Assembly: GCA_003278045.1 (NCBI GenBank)
Contig: QCHG01000005.1
Span: 17,459-81,458 of the forward strand
Length of the DNA: 64,000 nucleotides
DNA from: Prochlorococcus sp. AG-402-A04
GTDB taxonomy: Bacteria; Cyanobacteriota; Cyanobacteriia; PCC-6307; Cyanobiaceae
Direction: 5' to 3'
In this document: in pieces, positions 30,417 to 41,247 of the stretch
Layout: every line of letters starts with the position of its first letter
Position numbering within the stretch: the stretch's first letter is position 1
Made by a program: the position numbers and the translations under genes
Notes under the pieces: generated by a model
What the model was told of the DNA's origin: nothing
Database searches by the model: none
Seen by the model: only the letters and a program-made list of their open reading frames with translations

Positions 30417-31868
30417 TCATACTTTTTTTAAAGATGGATCAGCCGATTGTCCGTAAGAGAATTTTTCAACTTCAGCAAAATCTGGAGATGGTTCTTTAAT
30501 TCCACAAACATCTTTATACATAATTTCGTATTCGAGAGCGGATCTTTGCCAACTAAACTCTTGGCTCATTGCTCTTTTTTGCAATAGTTCCCAACTATCT
30601 TTATGCCTAAAGGCCTCCCAAGACCTTACTAAAGATGTATAGAAATCTATAGGTTCAAAGCGATCGAAGCAAAAACCAGTGCCACTATTATTTTCTGGAT
30701 CATGAGGCAAAACTGTATCAACTAAACCTCCTACTCGCCTTACTATTGGAATAGAACCATATCTCATAGCAAGTAGTTGACTAATCCCACAAGGTTCGAA
30801 TCTACTTGGCATTAAAAACGCATCAGAGCCACCATATATAAGTCTTGATAAAGAATCATCATAAGTAAGAAATACAGAAAATCTTCCTGGGTAATCTAAT
30901 GCAAGTTGCCATAATCCAGACTCTAAATATCTATCACCAGTCCCTAAAACAACTATTTGCGAATCTGTATATGCTAAAAGTCTTCTTGAAACTTGTAGAA
31001 GTAAGTCAACCCCTTTCTGATCAACTAACCTACTGACCATACCTAAAAGATATTTTTTAGGATTAACTTCGAGACCCATTTCTCTCTGCAAAATTTTTTT
31101 ATTTTCTAGCCTATTTTCTAAATTCTTAATACTAAATTTTGCAGGTAAAATTGGGTCTTTGGCAGGATTCCATTCATCAAGATCTATGCCATTAAGAATT
31201 CCCCTTAATTTACCTGAAATGTAATTGAGTAATCCTTCAAGGCTTTCCCCATATTCATGGGTTTTAATTTCATCTGCATAAGTCGGAGAAACAGCATTGA
31301 CCCTATCTGCGTACAACATTGCCGCAGCCATTGTGTGGTCTCCATGCATATACCAAGGACACCAAGTCATTTTTTCAAGTTTCCATCTCCAAGGGCCTTG
31401 GTATTTTAAATTATGAATTGTGAAGACAGTACTAATTTCTGGGTCCTGATGCATCCACACAGGAATCATGCCAGTGTGCCAATCATGGCAATGGAGAACT
31501 TGAGGTTTCCAACAATTCCAGGCAAATTCTGCAGTGGCACTTGCAAAAAATGTAAAGCGCCAGTCCTCATTTTCGCCTCCGTATATTTGGTCAGAGTCAA
31601 ATGTTGGATGGCCCACTAGATAAATCACATAATTATGAATGGGATGTTTTGCTTCATATACAGCGAAATCAGTCCCCATTGTATTTGCTCTAAAGATTGG
31701 TTCATTAGATACCTCTAAAAGACTCCACAATTTTCCATATCCTGGAATTATTACCCTTACATCGTGACCAAGTTTTATCAAAGATGGTGGTAAAGAACCA
31801 ACCACATCTCCCATGCCTCCAACTTTGATCATTGGAGCACATTCAGCAGCGGCAAGAAGAATTCTCAT
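30417..31868 (-). CDS. glgA: Glycogen synthase
   Basis: [51 protein letters not shown]. Confidence 0.97.
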   Translation of the reverse strand: MRILLAAAECAPMIKVGGMGDVVGSLPPSLIKLGHDVRVIIPGYGKLWSLLEVSNEPIFRANTMGTDFAVYEAKHPIHNYVIYLVGHPTFDSDQIYGGENEDWRFTFFASATAEFAWNCWKPQVLHCHDWHTGMIPVWMHQDPEISTVFTIHNLKYQGPWRWKLEKMTWCPWYMHGDHTMAAAMLYADRVNAVSPTYADEIKTHEYGESLEGLLNYISGKLRGILNGIDLDEWNPAKDPILPAKFSIKNLENRLENKKILQREMGLEVNPKKYLLGMVSRLVDQKGVDLLLQVSRRLLAYTDSQIVVLGTGDRYLESGLWQLALDYPGRFSVFLTYDDSLSRLIYGGSDAFLMPSRFEPCGISQLLAMRYGSIPIVRRVGGLVDTVLPHDPENNSGTGFCFDRFEPIDFYTSLVRSWEAFRHKDSWELLQKRAMSQEFSWQRSALEYEIMYKDVCGIKEPSPDFAEVEKFSYGQSADPSLKKV

Positions 31869-31903
31869 TGATAATTATTTAAAAAGTTCTTTTGAAAAAT
31901 AAA

Positions 31904-32761
31904 CTAGGGTGTCCATTTAAAGTCAGAAAAGTCTGGTGGACGCTTTTCAAGAAAGGCATCTCTACCTTCTTGAGCTTCTTCAGTCGAATAGAATAATTGA
32001 GTTGTGTATCCAGATAATTCTTGAATACCAGCAATCCCATCATTCTCCGCATTGAATGAAGCTTTAAGAATACGAATAGCAGTTGGACTATTTCGTAAAA
32101 TCTCTCTTGCCCAGATTACACCCTCAGCTTCTAATTCTTCAATCTTTGTAATTGCATTTATCAAGCCCATCTTAAGAGCTTCCTTAGAATTATATTTTCT
32201 ACATAAAAACCAAATTTCTTTTGCTTTTCTTTGACCAACAAGTCTTGCTAAATAACTCGATCCAAAACCGGCATCAAAACTACCAACTCTTGGGCCTGTT
32301 TGACCAAATATTGCATTTTCAGAGGCGATACTGAGATCACAAATTAAATGAAGTACCTGGCCTCCTCCAATTGCAAAACCAGGAACTAAGGCAATAACCA
32401 CTTTAGGCAAACTTCTTATTAATCTTTGAAGTTCAAGTACATTTAATCTCTGCTTCCCTTCATCATTTTTATATCCATTTTCACCTCTTACACTCTGATC
32501 ACCTCCAGAGCAAAAAGAATGAATACCTTTCTTATCAGGTCCCGCACCTGTAAAGAGAACTACGCCAATAGTTTCATCATTTCTTACTATATTGAATGCG
32601 TTAATGAGTTCATCTATAGTTTGTGGCCTAAATGCATTTCTTTTTTCAGGCCGATTAATCGCAATTCTCGCAATTCCCTCATCTGATTTGTGAAACAATA
32701 TATCCTCATAGGATTTACATTCTGACCAATTTAAAATTGTTTTACCAGGTAATACTTTCAT
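31904..32761 (-). CDS. menB: 1,4-dihydroxy-2-naphthoyl-CoA synthase
   Basis: Crotonase fold; [57 protein letters not shown]. Confidence 0.95.
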   Translation of the reverse strand: MKVLPGKTILNWSECKSYEDILFHKSDEGIARIAINRPEKRNAFRPQTIDELINAFNIVRNDETIGVVLFTGAGPDKKGIHSFCSGGDQSVRGENGYKNDEGKQRLNVLELQRLIRSLPKVVIALVPGFAIGGGQVLHLICDLSIASENAIFGQTGPRVGSFDAGFGSSYLARLVGQRKAKEIWFLCRKYNSKEALKMGLINAITKIEELEAEGVIWAREILRNSPTAIRILKASFNAENDGIAGIQELSGYTTQLFYSTEEAQEGRDAFLEKRPPDFSDFKWTP

Positions 32762-32796
32762 GAAACCTAATTATTCAAAGATAGAAAATGATAAAT

Positions 32797-34560
32797 TTAA
32801 CTGCCAATTATTTTTTCTAGCAGGGCATTTTTTTCACAAATTTCATTTTCCGGATCAATATCAACTTTAATTATTACAGATTTCTGGATAGAAATGCTCC
32901 AATCGAAAGCCTCTCGTAATTTTTTAAAATTTGTCACATTTCTAAAGTTTACTTGATAGCCCTCTGCGAGTTTTGGCCAGTTTATTTCTTTTGGCATAAG
33001 AAAAAGTTTTTTTAATTCATCTCCTTTTAAATTTTCTTTATAAATACGATTAAATATATTTCCGCCATTATTATTTATCAAAAGAATTGTTAAATTCATA
33101 TCAATTGAATTTTCAATCAGCCAACCGTTTATATCATGAATAAAAGACAAATCTCCAGTCACAAGAAGTAGAGGATTTTTAATTCTAGAAATACCTAATG
33201 CAAGCGATAAAGTACCATCTATGCCCGAAGCTCCTCTAAAGCTGAAACAATTTCTTGTTAAAGTACCATTCTCAGAAAATGTAAGCCAATCTCTAATCGG
33301 GCTACTCGCCGAGAGCATTATAGGATTTTTAGCTGGCCATATTTTTGGGACAAGATTTGCAAGCTTATACTCAGTAATTTGATTATCTTGAGTAATATTC
33401 TCTTTTAAAATTACTTTAATCTGCTCGCCTTTCTTTATTAAATCTAGAGCCATCGGAGTAAGAGACTTTCTATTTTTTCTATTAATTGATAATTCTTCAA
33501 ACAATAGAGCAGTAAAATTTGATAACCCAAAATCATATTCAAATGATTTTTTTATTGGGTCCAATTTTCTATAGTTTTTTTCTTTTATAAGAATTTGTAT
33601 CCCTTCGAATGTTTTTAAAAACTTCTCTAAATCAATTGAGGATGACATAGGACCAAGCCTCAAAAGTTGACGACAATTAATTAAATTATTATTTTTTCTT
33701 AAAACTAATTCCCAATTCAAAACTAATCCTCTCAAATCAGAATAAACCCCTGAAACAGGATCAGCAAATACTGGCCAACCAGTAATTTCTTGTAATTGCC
33801 CTAAAGATTTATTAAAAGAATTTAAATCATTTATGGAACCTTGATAGGGACCTACCAAAATAACGCCAGATTCATCTAAATTTAAACTTTTTAAAATTTC
33901 TAAGAATTTGTTTTTATCAGACTTTATTTCAATTTCCTGAAATGTATATTTTTTCTTTAAATAAATCCTCTCAAAAACCTCTAAAACATTTTTTTTATTC
34001 ATAAATGAAATACCTAAAGGCTTATCAATAGGAATATTTAAATGAATAGGACCAGGGAAGGTTGATATTTGTTTCTCAGTAATTCGAACTAAATTTAAAA
34101 TTTCATTTTCTTGTGTTTCATGAAGTCCATTTAAATTTGTACTTAAAACTCTTCTGCAAACTGAACTCAAAAATTCTTCTTGATTTACTGTTTGATTAGC
34201 GCCACAATCTTTTAATCTTAAGGGTCTATCAGCAGTAAGAAATATAATGCCTTTACAAGATCGGTCTGCCTCTACTGCTGCTGGCATTAAATTACTTACG
34301 GCAGTCCCAGAAGTAGTAATGACTAAACAAAGATTACCTGATGCAGTAGAAATTCCAAGAGAGTGGAATCCCGCAGATCTTTCATCAATTGAATTAAAAA
34401 TATTTACCAGTCCTAGTTTATTTAATTCTCCAGCAGCTATTGCTAGAGGTGCTGATCTACTACCAGGACATATTATTAAATTTTGAACTCCAATTTTTAT
34501 AAGAAGATTCAAAAGTTGTAAACTTCTAAGAAAATTTTTGCATTCAATAGATGATGTCAT
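32797..34560 (-). CDS. menD: SEPHCHC synthase
   Basis: ThDP enzyme; [39 protein letters not shown]. Confidence 0.95.
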   Translation of the reverse strand: MTSSIECKNFLRSLQLLNLLIKIGVQNLIICPGSRSAPLAIAAGELNKLGLVNIFNSIDERSAGFHSLGISTASGNLCLVITTSGTAVSNLMPAAVEADRSCKGIIFLTADRPLRLKDCGANQTVNQEEFLSSVCRRVLSTNLNGLHETQENEILNLVRITEKQISTFPGPIHLNIPIDKPLGISFMNKKNVLEVFERIYLKKKYTFQEIEIKSDKNKFLEILKSLNLDESGVILVGPYQGSINDLNSFNKSLGQLQEITGWPVFADPVSGVYSDLRGLVLNWELVLRKNNNLINCRQLLRLGPMSSSIDLEKFLKTFEGIQILIKEKNYRKLDPIKKSFEYDFGLSNFTALLFEELSINRKNRKSLTPMALDLIKKGEQIKVILKENITQDNQITEYKLANLVPKIWPAKNPIMLSASSPIRDWLTFSENGTLTRNCFSFRGASGIDGTLSLALGISRIKNPLLLVTGDLSFIHDINGWLIENSIDMNLTILLINNNGGNIFNRIYKENLKGDELKKLFLMPKEINWPKLAEGYQVNFRNVTNFKKLREAFDWSISIQKSVIIKVDIDPENEICEKNALLEKIIGS

Positions 34561-34610
34561 AATTTATATAAATGCTTTGGGATTTTCCTTATAACTGAAT
34601 TAAATAAAAC

Positions 34611-35195
34611 ATGTCTACAACTCAAGAAAAAAGAAATTCAATACTAAAGGATTTTAAAAATCTTTTAATCTGGATATCTATTGCTTTAATTATACGATGG
34701 CAGGTTATAGAGCCAAGATGGATCCCATCAGGTTCAATGCTTCCAACTCTTCAAATACAAGATAAAATTCTTGTTGAGAAAGTAACCCCCAAAATCACGT
34801 CCAAATCAAATCTTACAAAATTAAAAAATAAAATAGTTGTTTTTAACGTTCCTGAACAATTAATTAATGCTGGTTATGAAGCAGACACTGCACTAATAAA
34901 AAGAGTAATTGGGATACCTGGAGACAAGGTAGAAGTAAGAGACGGTAACCTTTACTTAAATGATATCGCTCAAAAAAATTACGTTTTTGACAAAAACATT
35001 AATTACTCTATAGGGCCTTTTATTGTCCCAGAAGAGTCATTATGGGTAATGGGAGATAATAGAAATAACAGTATGGACTCACATATTTGGGGATTTTTAC
35101 CCTATGAAAAGGTTATTGGTAAAGCTATTTTTAGATATTGGCCGATTAATAAAATTGGACCTATTCGGTTCCCTGCCCTTAATAATTTAGATTAA
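34611..35195 (+). CDS. lepB: Signal peptidase I
   Basis: PRWIPSGSMLPTLQIQDKILVEK, LIKRVIGIPGDKVEV, MGDNRNNSMDSHIWGF. Confidence 0.95.
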   Translation: MSTTQEKRNSILKDFKNLLIWISIALIIRWQVIEPRWIPSGSMLPTLQIQDKILVEKVTPKITSKSNLTKLKNKIVVFNVPEQLINAGYEADTALIKRVIGIPGDKVEVRDGNLYLNDIAQKNYVFDKNINYSIGPFIVPEESLWVMGDNRNNSMDSHIWGFLPYEKVIGKAIFRYWPINKIGPIRFPALNNLD

Positions 35196-35240
35196 TGGGT
35201 ACGTGATGTTGTAGGGTTTTTATATCTTGAAATTGTAGAA

Positions 35241-35579
35241 ATGTTTAATCCAGAATTTCTTGCTACTGAAAATAATGATCCAAACGATGAGAATGATTTA
35301 ATCCAATATTTACAAAAACAATCTCCAGAAGTTTTGCAAAGAGTAGCAAAATCAGCTAGTGAAGATATTCAAGAAATTATTAGACATAATGTTCAAGGTC
35401 TTCTTGGAATGCTTCCTTCAGATCAATTTGATGTAAAAATAACATCTTCAAAAGACAACATTGCTAATTTATTATCTTCTGCAATGATGACAGGATATTT
35501 CTTAAGACAAATGGAGCAAAGAAAAGAGCTGGAACAAACTCTTAAAAATGATGAAAATATGTCTATTGAAGAACAATAG
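35241..35579 (+). CDS. DUF760 family protein
   Basis: DLIQYLQKQSPEVLQRVAKSASEDIQEIIRHNVQGLLGMLP. Confidence 0.82.
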   Translation: MFNPEFLATENNDPNDENDLIQYLQKQSPEVLQRVAKSASEDIQEIIRHNVQGLLGMLPSDQFDVKITSSKDNIANLLSSAMMTGYFLRQMEQRKELEQTLKNDENMSIEEQ

Positions 35580-35582
35580 TTT

Positions 35583-36749
35583 TTAAAGATTTACTTCTTC
35601 AGGAATTATTCCTAGTTCAAATAACTTTTTATATAAACTCATCAAAAATTTATTATCCTCAGGAAGTTTATCCCATTTTTGGGAATTAATTTCATTAATT
35701 AATTTTTGACAATCTTCTATTGTAAATTTTATTGGTGCCGTAAAATGAGCTGGAATCAAATATTCCATATCTTTAAAAGACTTGATATCTTCTAACCATT
35801 TAAGTAAAACTTCTTTTGAACGCGGAAAAATTAATTTCTGTAAAACTGGGGCAACTTGAATCTTAGGAGCATCTTTACCCATTATTTCAGCAAGAGAGGA
35901 TTCCCAATCTTCGTTCCATAAAAAAGGATAAATACCGAAATGAGATCTCCAATTTCTAAGATCTTTTTTGAATGAATACTTAAATATATTTTTTAAAGGT
36001 GGAATATTTAATTTACCTGGTTTCAAAAAAGATGAAAATAAGACCAACCTTTTCCATCCTTTTTCTCTGTGTTCGATGGAGTCAATCAAAGGTTCATCTC
36101 CTCTCTCTCTAGAATGAAAAAGAAGCGGAGTAGGATCAAAATCAAATATCTCAGGTGGTATGGAGTCTATTCCAACTAATGCGTCTGTTACATGAAGAGT
36201 GTTCGTGGGATAATGGAAACAGCTTATCTCCTGGTATCTTCCAAGTCCTAAATTCAGTGGGCCTAGTGAAGACCATTTAAAGGAGTTTGTATGTGGAGTA
36301 CCTTCCTCAAACAGTATTCTCGATCTTTTTGATGGAATTCCTAAAAAATCTAGTGGTAGATTAATGGGGAAACTCCATTGTCCAGGACAAAGCCAAATTT
36401 CTGCATCTTTAAAAATTCTTGAAAGAGCTGGTAGCCCGATTTTATGTTCGAGTCCAGAGGCACTCGGTAGAATTATTGTTTTTACGTTGCCTTGAATCTT
36501 AATTAGTTTTTCTAACTCATTTATTAATTCTTTTGTCGGAGGCAGTGGATTTATTAGCATCAATCCATTATCAACCTTAATTACTGTCATTCTTATTGGA
36601 ACTGCAACATAATAAAGTCCCTGTATTTGTTCCAAGGACCATATTTGATCAGGAATTAATTCTCTTAAAATTGTTTTCTTTTTCCCATAAGGATATAAGG
36701 GGAATAATGGCCACCAATTCCATTTTTTATTTAAAGTTTCTTCCACCAC
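35583..36749 (-). CDS. DUF4336 family protein
   Basis: WNWWPLFPLYPYGKKKTILRELIPDQIWSLEQIQG; TIILPSASGLEHKI; C-terminal YLIPAHFTAPI. Confidence 0.78.
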   Translation of the reverse strand: MVEETLNKKWNWWPLFPLYPYGKKKTILRELIPDQIWSLEQIQGLYYVAVPIRMTVIKVDNGLMLINPLPPTKELINELEKLIKIQGNVKTIILPSASGLEHKIGLPALSRIFKDAEIWLCPGQWSFPINLPLDFLGIPSKRSRILFEEGTPHTNSFKWSSLGPLNLGLGRYQEISCFHYPTNTLHVTDALVGIDSIPPEIFDFDPTPLLFHSRERGDEPLIDSIEHREKGWKRLVLFSSFLKPGKLNIPPLKNIFKYSFKKDLRNWRSHFGIYPFLWNEDWESSLAEIMGKDAPKIQVAPVLQKLIFPRSKEVLLKWLEDIKSFKDMEYLIPAHFTAPIKFTIEDCQKLINEINSQKWDKLPEDNKFLMSLYKKLFELGIIPEEVNL

Positions 36750-37624
36750 TATAATTTGTACCCAGCAAATAATTTCTTTAGCTTAAATATTCCGTATCTT
36801 GGGGCGAATAAAAAGGCAAATAAAAATATAAAAGTTTGCGCCAAGACAATTGATCCACCTGTTTCAAGATCAAACCAAAAACTAACATAGATTCCTATAA
36901 GGCTTGAGATAATTGCACTTAGTACTGAAATTACTGTCATGTTATCAAACTTATCCGTAAGTAAATATGCTGTAGCCCCTGGTGTAATCAACATTGCAAC
37001 TACCAAAATAATACCAACAGACTGCAAGCCCACAACAGCTGCCAAAGATAAGCATGTGAGGAGTAAATAATGAAGAAAAAACACGTTAATTCCTACAGTT
37101 TTTGCATGCCTAGGATCAAAACAATAAAGCATTAAATCTTTTCTAAAAATTGATAAAAGGATTACTACCAATAAAGAAATGAATATGGTTTGTTTTACAT
37201 CTGAAAGTGATATTCCTAATGGACTGCCAAAAAGAATTGAGTGTAGATCAATATTACTCTTAATCTTAGAAACCAATACGATTCCGAGAGCGAAAAATCC
37301 AGTAAATACCAACCCAATAACAGTATCCTCCTTAATCCTAGATTTCTGCTTAATAAACCCTATCAATGCGACAGAACCAACTCCAAAAATAAATGCCCCT
37401 AATGAGAAAGGAAGACCTAATGCATAAGCAACCACAACACCAGGCATTACTGAATGTGACACAGCATCTCCCATTAAAGCCCATCCTTTAAGAGTTAAAT
37501 AACTAGATAGGAAACCACAAACAGCTGCTACTAATGAACTCATAAGAAGTGCTTTTCTCATAAAGCCATGAGTTAATGGATCTGTTATGAATGAATCTAA
37601 AGTTAAAAAAGAACAGAGCTCCAT
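36749..37624 (-). CDS. Metal (Mn/Zn-type) ABC transporter permease
   Basis: FMRKALLMSSLVAAVCGFLSSYLTLKGWALMGDAVSHSVMPGVVVAYALG. Confidence 0.92.
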   Translation of the reverse strand: MELCSFLTLDSFITDPLTHGFMRKALLMSSLVAAVCGFLSSYLTLKGWALMGDAVSHSVMPGVVVAYALGLPFSLGAFIFGVGSVALIGFIKQKSRIKEDTVIGLVFTGFFALGIVLVSKIKSNIDLHSILFGSPLGISLSDVKQTIFISLLVVILLSIFRKDLMLYCFDPRHAKTVGINVFFLHYLLLTCLSLAAVVGLQSVGIILVVAMLITPGATAYLLTDKFDNMTVISVLSAIISSLIGIYVSFWFDLETGGSIVLAQTFIFLFAFLFAPRYGIFKLKKLFAGYKL

Positions 37625-37636
37625 ATAATTTAAAAT

Positions 37637-38401
37637 TTAGGATTCTGGTCCAAACAAGAAATCAGGTGAAATCCCTCCAAAAGTAGTTGTAATATTTTCA
37701 GGAGTAAACACTTCAGAGGTCTCGCCATAAGCTACAACAGTTTTATTTATTAAAAGAACCAAATCACAAAATTCACGGACATGAATCATATCATGCGTCG
37801 ATAATAATATAGTTTTTCCCTCATTTTTAAATTGAATAAATAATTCCGAGATAAGTTTCTCAGTTCTTATATCAACACCTGAAAAAGGCTCATCAAGAAG
37901 TAATATTGACGCTCTTTGCGCAATTGCTCTAGCTAAAAAAGTTCGTTTTCGCTGTCCTCCAGATAAGTTACCAATAGGAGTAGACAAATGATCAGTAAGA
38001 TCAACTCTCTCAATAGCATCTTTAACCGCCTGAACATCCGACTCTCTAGGACACCTAAAAATATTCATCGAACCATATCTTCCCATCATCACTACATCCC
38101 AAACACTTATTGGAAATTGACTATCAATTCCCTCATTTTGAGGGACATAAGCAATTGTCTGATCTTTTTGAGCAGATCTTACAGACTCTCCATTTATTCT
38201 AATTTTTCCCTTGGAAATATTTACAAAACCAGTTAAAGCATTAAAAAAAGTTGTTTTACCAGCCCCGTTCATCCCTACTAACCCGCAGATCTGCCCAGGT
38301 TTCAATCTTAAATTAGCATCATACAAAGCTACCTTACCGTTATAGTCTACGCAGATATTCTCTGCATCAATCCTAAAGTTTTGATAATTGATTGTTTCCA
38401 T
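37637..38401 (-). CDS. Metal (Mn/Zn-type) ABC transporter ATP-binding protein
   Basis: GLVGMNGAGKTTFFNAL Walker A, NLSGGQRKRTFLARAIAQRASILLLDEPFSGVD. Confidence 0.94.
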   Translation of the reverse strand: METINYQNFRIDAENICVDYNGKVALYDANLRLKPGQICGLVGMNGAGKTTFFNALTGFVNISKGKIRINGESVRSAQKDQTIAYVPQNEGIDSQFPISVWDVVMMGRYGSMNIFRCPRESDVQAVKDAIERVDLTDHLSTPIGNLSGGQRKRTFLARAIAQRASILLLDEPFSGVDIRTEKLISELFIQFKNEGKTILLSTHDMIHVREFCDLVLLINKTVVAYGETSEVFTPENITTTFGGISPDFLFGPES

Positions 38402-38404
38402 AAT

Positions 38405-39313
38405 TCAAAAAAGCCCTTTTTTAATCAAATCCAAATTATGCTCAAGCATTTTTATATAGGAACTAGCAGGCCCACTATCAACAGATAATGAATCAACAAA
38501 AAGATTTCCTCCAAAATTAGCTCCAGTTTCGTTTACAACAACCATTTGAGACTCGTTACTTACAGTGCTTTCGCAAAATACAGATGGGACATTTTTTTCT
38601 TTAACTAGTGAGATTGTTCTTGTCATCCTTTTAGGAGTAATTTGACTTTCAGCATTAACTGGCCACAAATAAACTTCCTCTAATCCATAATCATTTGTTA
38701 AATATGAAAAAGCACCTTCACAACTTACTAGATACCTCCTGTCTTTATTTAAGTTATTAATAAAAAGTGAGAATTCTTTATCTATTTTCGAGAGTTTATC
38801 TTTATAAATTTTTCCATTTTCTTCAAATACTTTTCTTTTTGATGGCATCAATTCTGATAAAGAATCCACGAGAATATCTACATATAGGATCCCTCTTTTT
38901 GGAGAAATCCAGGCATGAGGATTGGGTTTCCCTTCATAAAAATCTTCACTGATAAAAATAGGATCTAAATCTTCGGCGACAGTAATTCTTTTAACTTTTA
39001 AATTAGAAACAAATTTTTCAGCCCATAATTCAAATCCAAATCCATTATCTATAAAAACAAAAGCACGAGAGGCATTTACCAAATCGCTTGGAGTGGGTTG
39101 GTAGCCATGAACTTCAACTCCAGGTTTCGTTATTGATCTAACAATAAAGTCATCTTTAGCAACATTTCTAATTATGTCCGCCAAAACAGTGAAACTTGCC
39201 AGTATTACTTCTTTACTTTCATTTTTATTTGATATTCTCTTACATGATCCTGATGCTAGAGAGAGCAGAAGTAACAAACTTAAAAAAAGAATATTCTTTC
39301 TCATATTTAACAT
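38405..39313 (-). CDS. Metal ABC transporter substrate-binding lipoprotein (ZnuA/MntC cluster)
   Basis: Lipobox-like LASGSC; VLADIIRNVAKDD, EVHGYQPTPSDL, NPHAWISPKRG, FCESTVS. Confidence 0.92.
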   Translation of the reverse strand: MLNMRKNILFLSLLLLLSLASGSCKRISNKNESKEVILASFTVLADIIRNVAKDDFIVRSITKPGVEVHGYQPTPSDLVNASRAFVFIDNGFGFELWAEKFVSNLKVKRITVAEDLDPIFISEDFYEGKPNPHAWISPKRGILYVDILVDSLSELMPSKRKVFEENGKIYKDKLSKIDKEFSLFINNLNKDRRYLVSCEGAFSYLTNDYGLEEVYLWPVNAESQITPKRMTRTISLVKEKNVPSVFCESTVSNESQMVVVNETGANFGGNLFVDSLSVDSGPASSYIKMLEHNLDLIKKGLF

Positions 39314-39324
39314 TCATCCTTAAA

Positions 39325-40659
39325 TTATGAACTAAAAGATAGTTTCATAAGAGGTTTTCTAAGATCAGAAATAAATCCTTTCCAATTTATTTTTTCTTTT
39401 TCAAAAGCTTTTTCAACAATTTTCTCAGAATTTTTCTTTATAAAATCCAAATCAGGTTCTTCTACTCCTTTTGTTATTGCCATAAAATCAGCCAAAGAAC
39501 TCGATACTACTCTTGTTAAATAAGCAGCGCTGACAGCCTGAAATGTTCCAGAGACAAGCCAATTTGGGCCATGTAATTTTGTTATACCAATAAGAGTCTG
39601 CCCGCTCCATTCAATAACTCCCTGAGCAATTGCAGTCTTTAAAATCTCTTTAGACACTTTATCTAAAATTTCAGGAGACCAATTACATCCCCATATAGAC
39701 TTGATTTCTTTAATCATTAATGAATTTAGTACTGTCATTGCCATAACATCAATTGATGGGATAGGAGATAAGAAAACAGTTGTGGCGACAAGAATTTGAT
39801 TTTTTCTTTGTATACCTTTTAACTGAATTCTTCTTATCCCTTCAATTTCAGATTGCCAGGAAACATGAAGTTCTTTCAAGAGCCTTTTTTTTGTATTTTC
39901 AATATTTTTAGATGAACTTATGAAAAACTTCCTTAACGAAAAAGGTATATTTGTTATTTCATTCTTATTCACATCAAAAGTAATAATTTTATTTATAAAG
40001 TCATTTGAAATTTGAGACTTTAGGTCTTGTATCTGATTTTTTGCTTCTATTTCGTTGGAAGTTAAAGCCACCAACCAGATTGGCATATTTTTAGGAAACT
40101 TTTCCAGCCACAAAAAATCATTTGCCGACAAAGGCAAGTTTATAAAATACAAGACTGCATCACTATTCAAAGCTTCTTCTGGAATAATTTCAGAAGAATT
40201 GTATTTAGGAAGTTTTTCGAATAAATCAAAGTCAAACTTATCTGCTATAAAATAACTTTTCAAAACAGACTGACAACTTTGATAATGTTTTTGTCCAATA
40301 CAACTTATTTTTTCTTTTTCACATCTATTAAGGATCGATTCAAGTATTTTTTGTCTTTTTGCATTCTGTTTCTCTAATTCATTTGTTGCCTCAAGTTCTT
40401 CAAAAAAATTTAAATCTTCATTACATAGATTTATCCAACCATCTAAATTATTTGGCTCATTAAATTTAGGCTTATCATTCTTCAAGTAAAAATATCCCCC
40501 CAAACACAACGCAAAAAATCCTATTGAGCCTCCTGCAAAATGAATTAAGTCACTGACAAACCATTCACCAAAACCTAATAACAATAGAATAATAAGAAGA
40601 TTTTTTTTTGGGAACTTTATGAAATCCTTTAAAAGGTTGTTTTTACTAATATCAAACAC
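39325..40659 (-). CDS. DUF697-containing membrane protein with degenerate GTPase-like middle
   Basis: C-terminal VFLSPIPSIDVMAMTVLNSLMIKEIKSIWGC and ITKLHGPNWLVSGTFQAVSAAYLTRVV; no GxxxxGK[ST] found in the sequence. Confidence 0.7.
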   Translation of the reverse strand: MFDISKNNLLKDFIKFPKKNLLIILLLLGFGEWFVSDLIHFAGGSIGFFALCLGGYFYLKNDKPKFNEPNNLDGWINLCNEDLNFFEELEATNELEKQNAKRQKILESILNRCEKEKISCIGQKHYQSCQSVLKSYFIADKFDFDLFEKLPKYNSSEIIPEEALNSDAVLYFINLPLSANDFLWLEKFPKNMPIWLVALTSNEIEAKNQIQDLKSQISNDFINKIITFDVNKNEITNIPFSLRKFFISSSKNIENTKKRLLKELHVSWQSEIEGIRRIQLKGIQRKNQILVATTVFLSPIPSIDVMAMTVLNSLMIKEIKSIWGCNWSPEILDKVSKEILKTAIAQGVIEWSGQTLIGITKLHGPNWLVSGTFQAVSAAYLTRVVSSSLADFMAITKGVEEPDLDFIKKNSEKIVEKAFEKEKINWKGFISDLRKPLMKLSFSS

Positions 40660-40824
40660 AATGCTTTTTTTCTCTAATTTTATTTTAATGCAAGTTGTGA
40701 ATGAGAAAAGCGAAATTACATAAGTCGTTAATCAATAGATAAAAATTTAAGGAATTTAAAAAGACTTATTGCATAACAAGATGCTAAGTTAATAGACTAT
40801 TTAAATAACTTAAGAAAAATCAAG

Positions 40825-41247
40825 ATGTCTAATTCAAATTTCAGCAATAATCCTGGACAAGAAAATTACAGAGCTCATTCTAATAATGAGAGATCTAATT
40901 TCCGAGATAGATCAGGTGGTAGAAGAAATGAAGGAGGATTCCGCATAAGATTGAGTGATAACGAAATGAAAGCTGTTAAATCAATTCAAGAGAAATTTCA
41001 ATTAAGGTCTACCGTTGCAGTTCTGGGTTTCTCTGTTAGAACACTTAGTGAAATGGTCAAAGACGAAAAATTGATTGAATCAATTAAAGAATATGCAAAA
41101 AATAATAAAAACTCCTCTCAGAATAGACAATCTCAAAATCCTTATGAAGAAAAGACAAAAACAGCTCCTGACCCATTTGCAAGACCACTAAAAAGCACAT
41201 CAACCGAAGAGATTCAATCTAGCGAAGTAGAAGAGGATGACAAATAA
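40825..41247 (+). CDS. Conserved hypothetical low-complexity/basic protein upstream of trpS
   Basis: Asn/Arg/Gly-rich N-terminus, ordered core FRIRLSDNEMKAVKSIQEKFQLRSTVAVLGFSVRTLSEMV, disordered acidic tail. Confidence 0.7.
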   Translation: MSNSNFSNNPGQENYRAHSNNERSNFRDRSGGRRNEGGFRIRLSDNEMKAVKSIQEKFQLRSTVAVLGFSVRTLSEMVKDEKLIESIKEYAKNNKNSSQNRQSQNPYEEKTKTAPDPFARPLKSTSTEEIQSSEVEEDDK

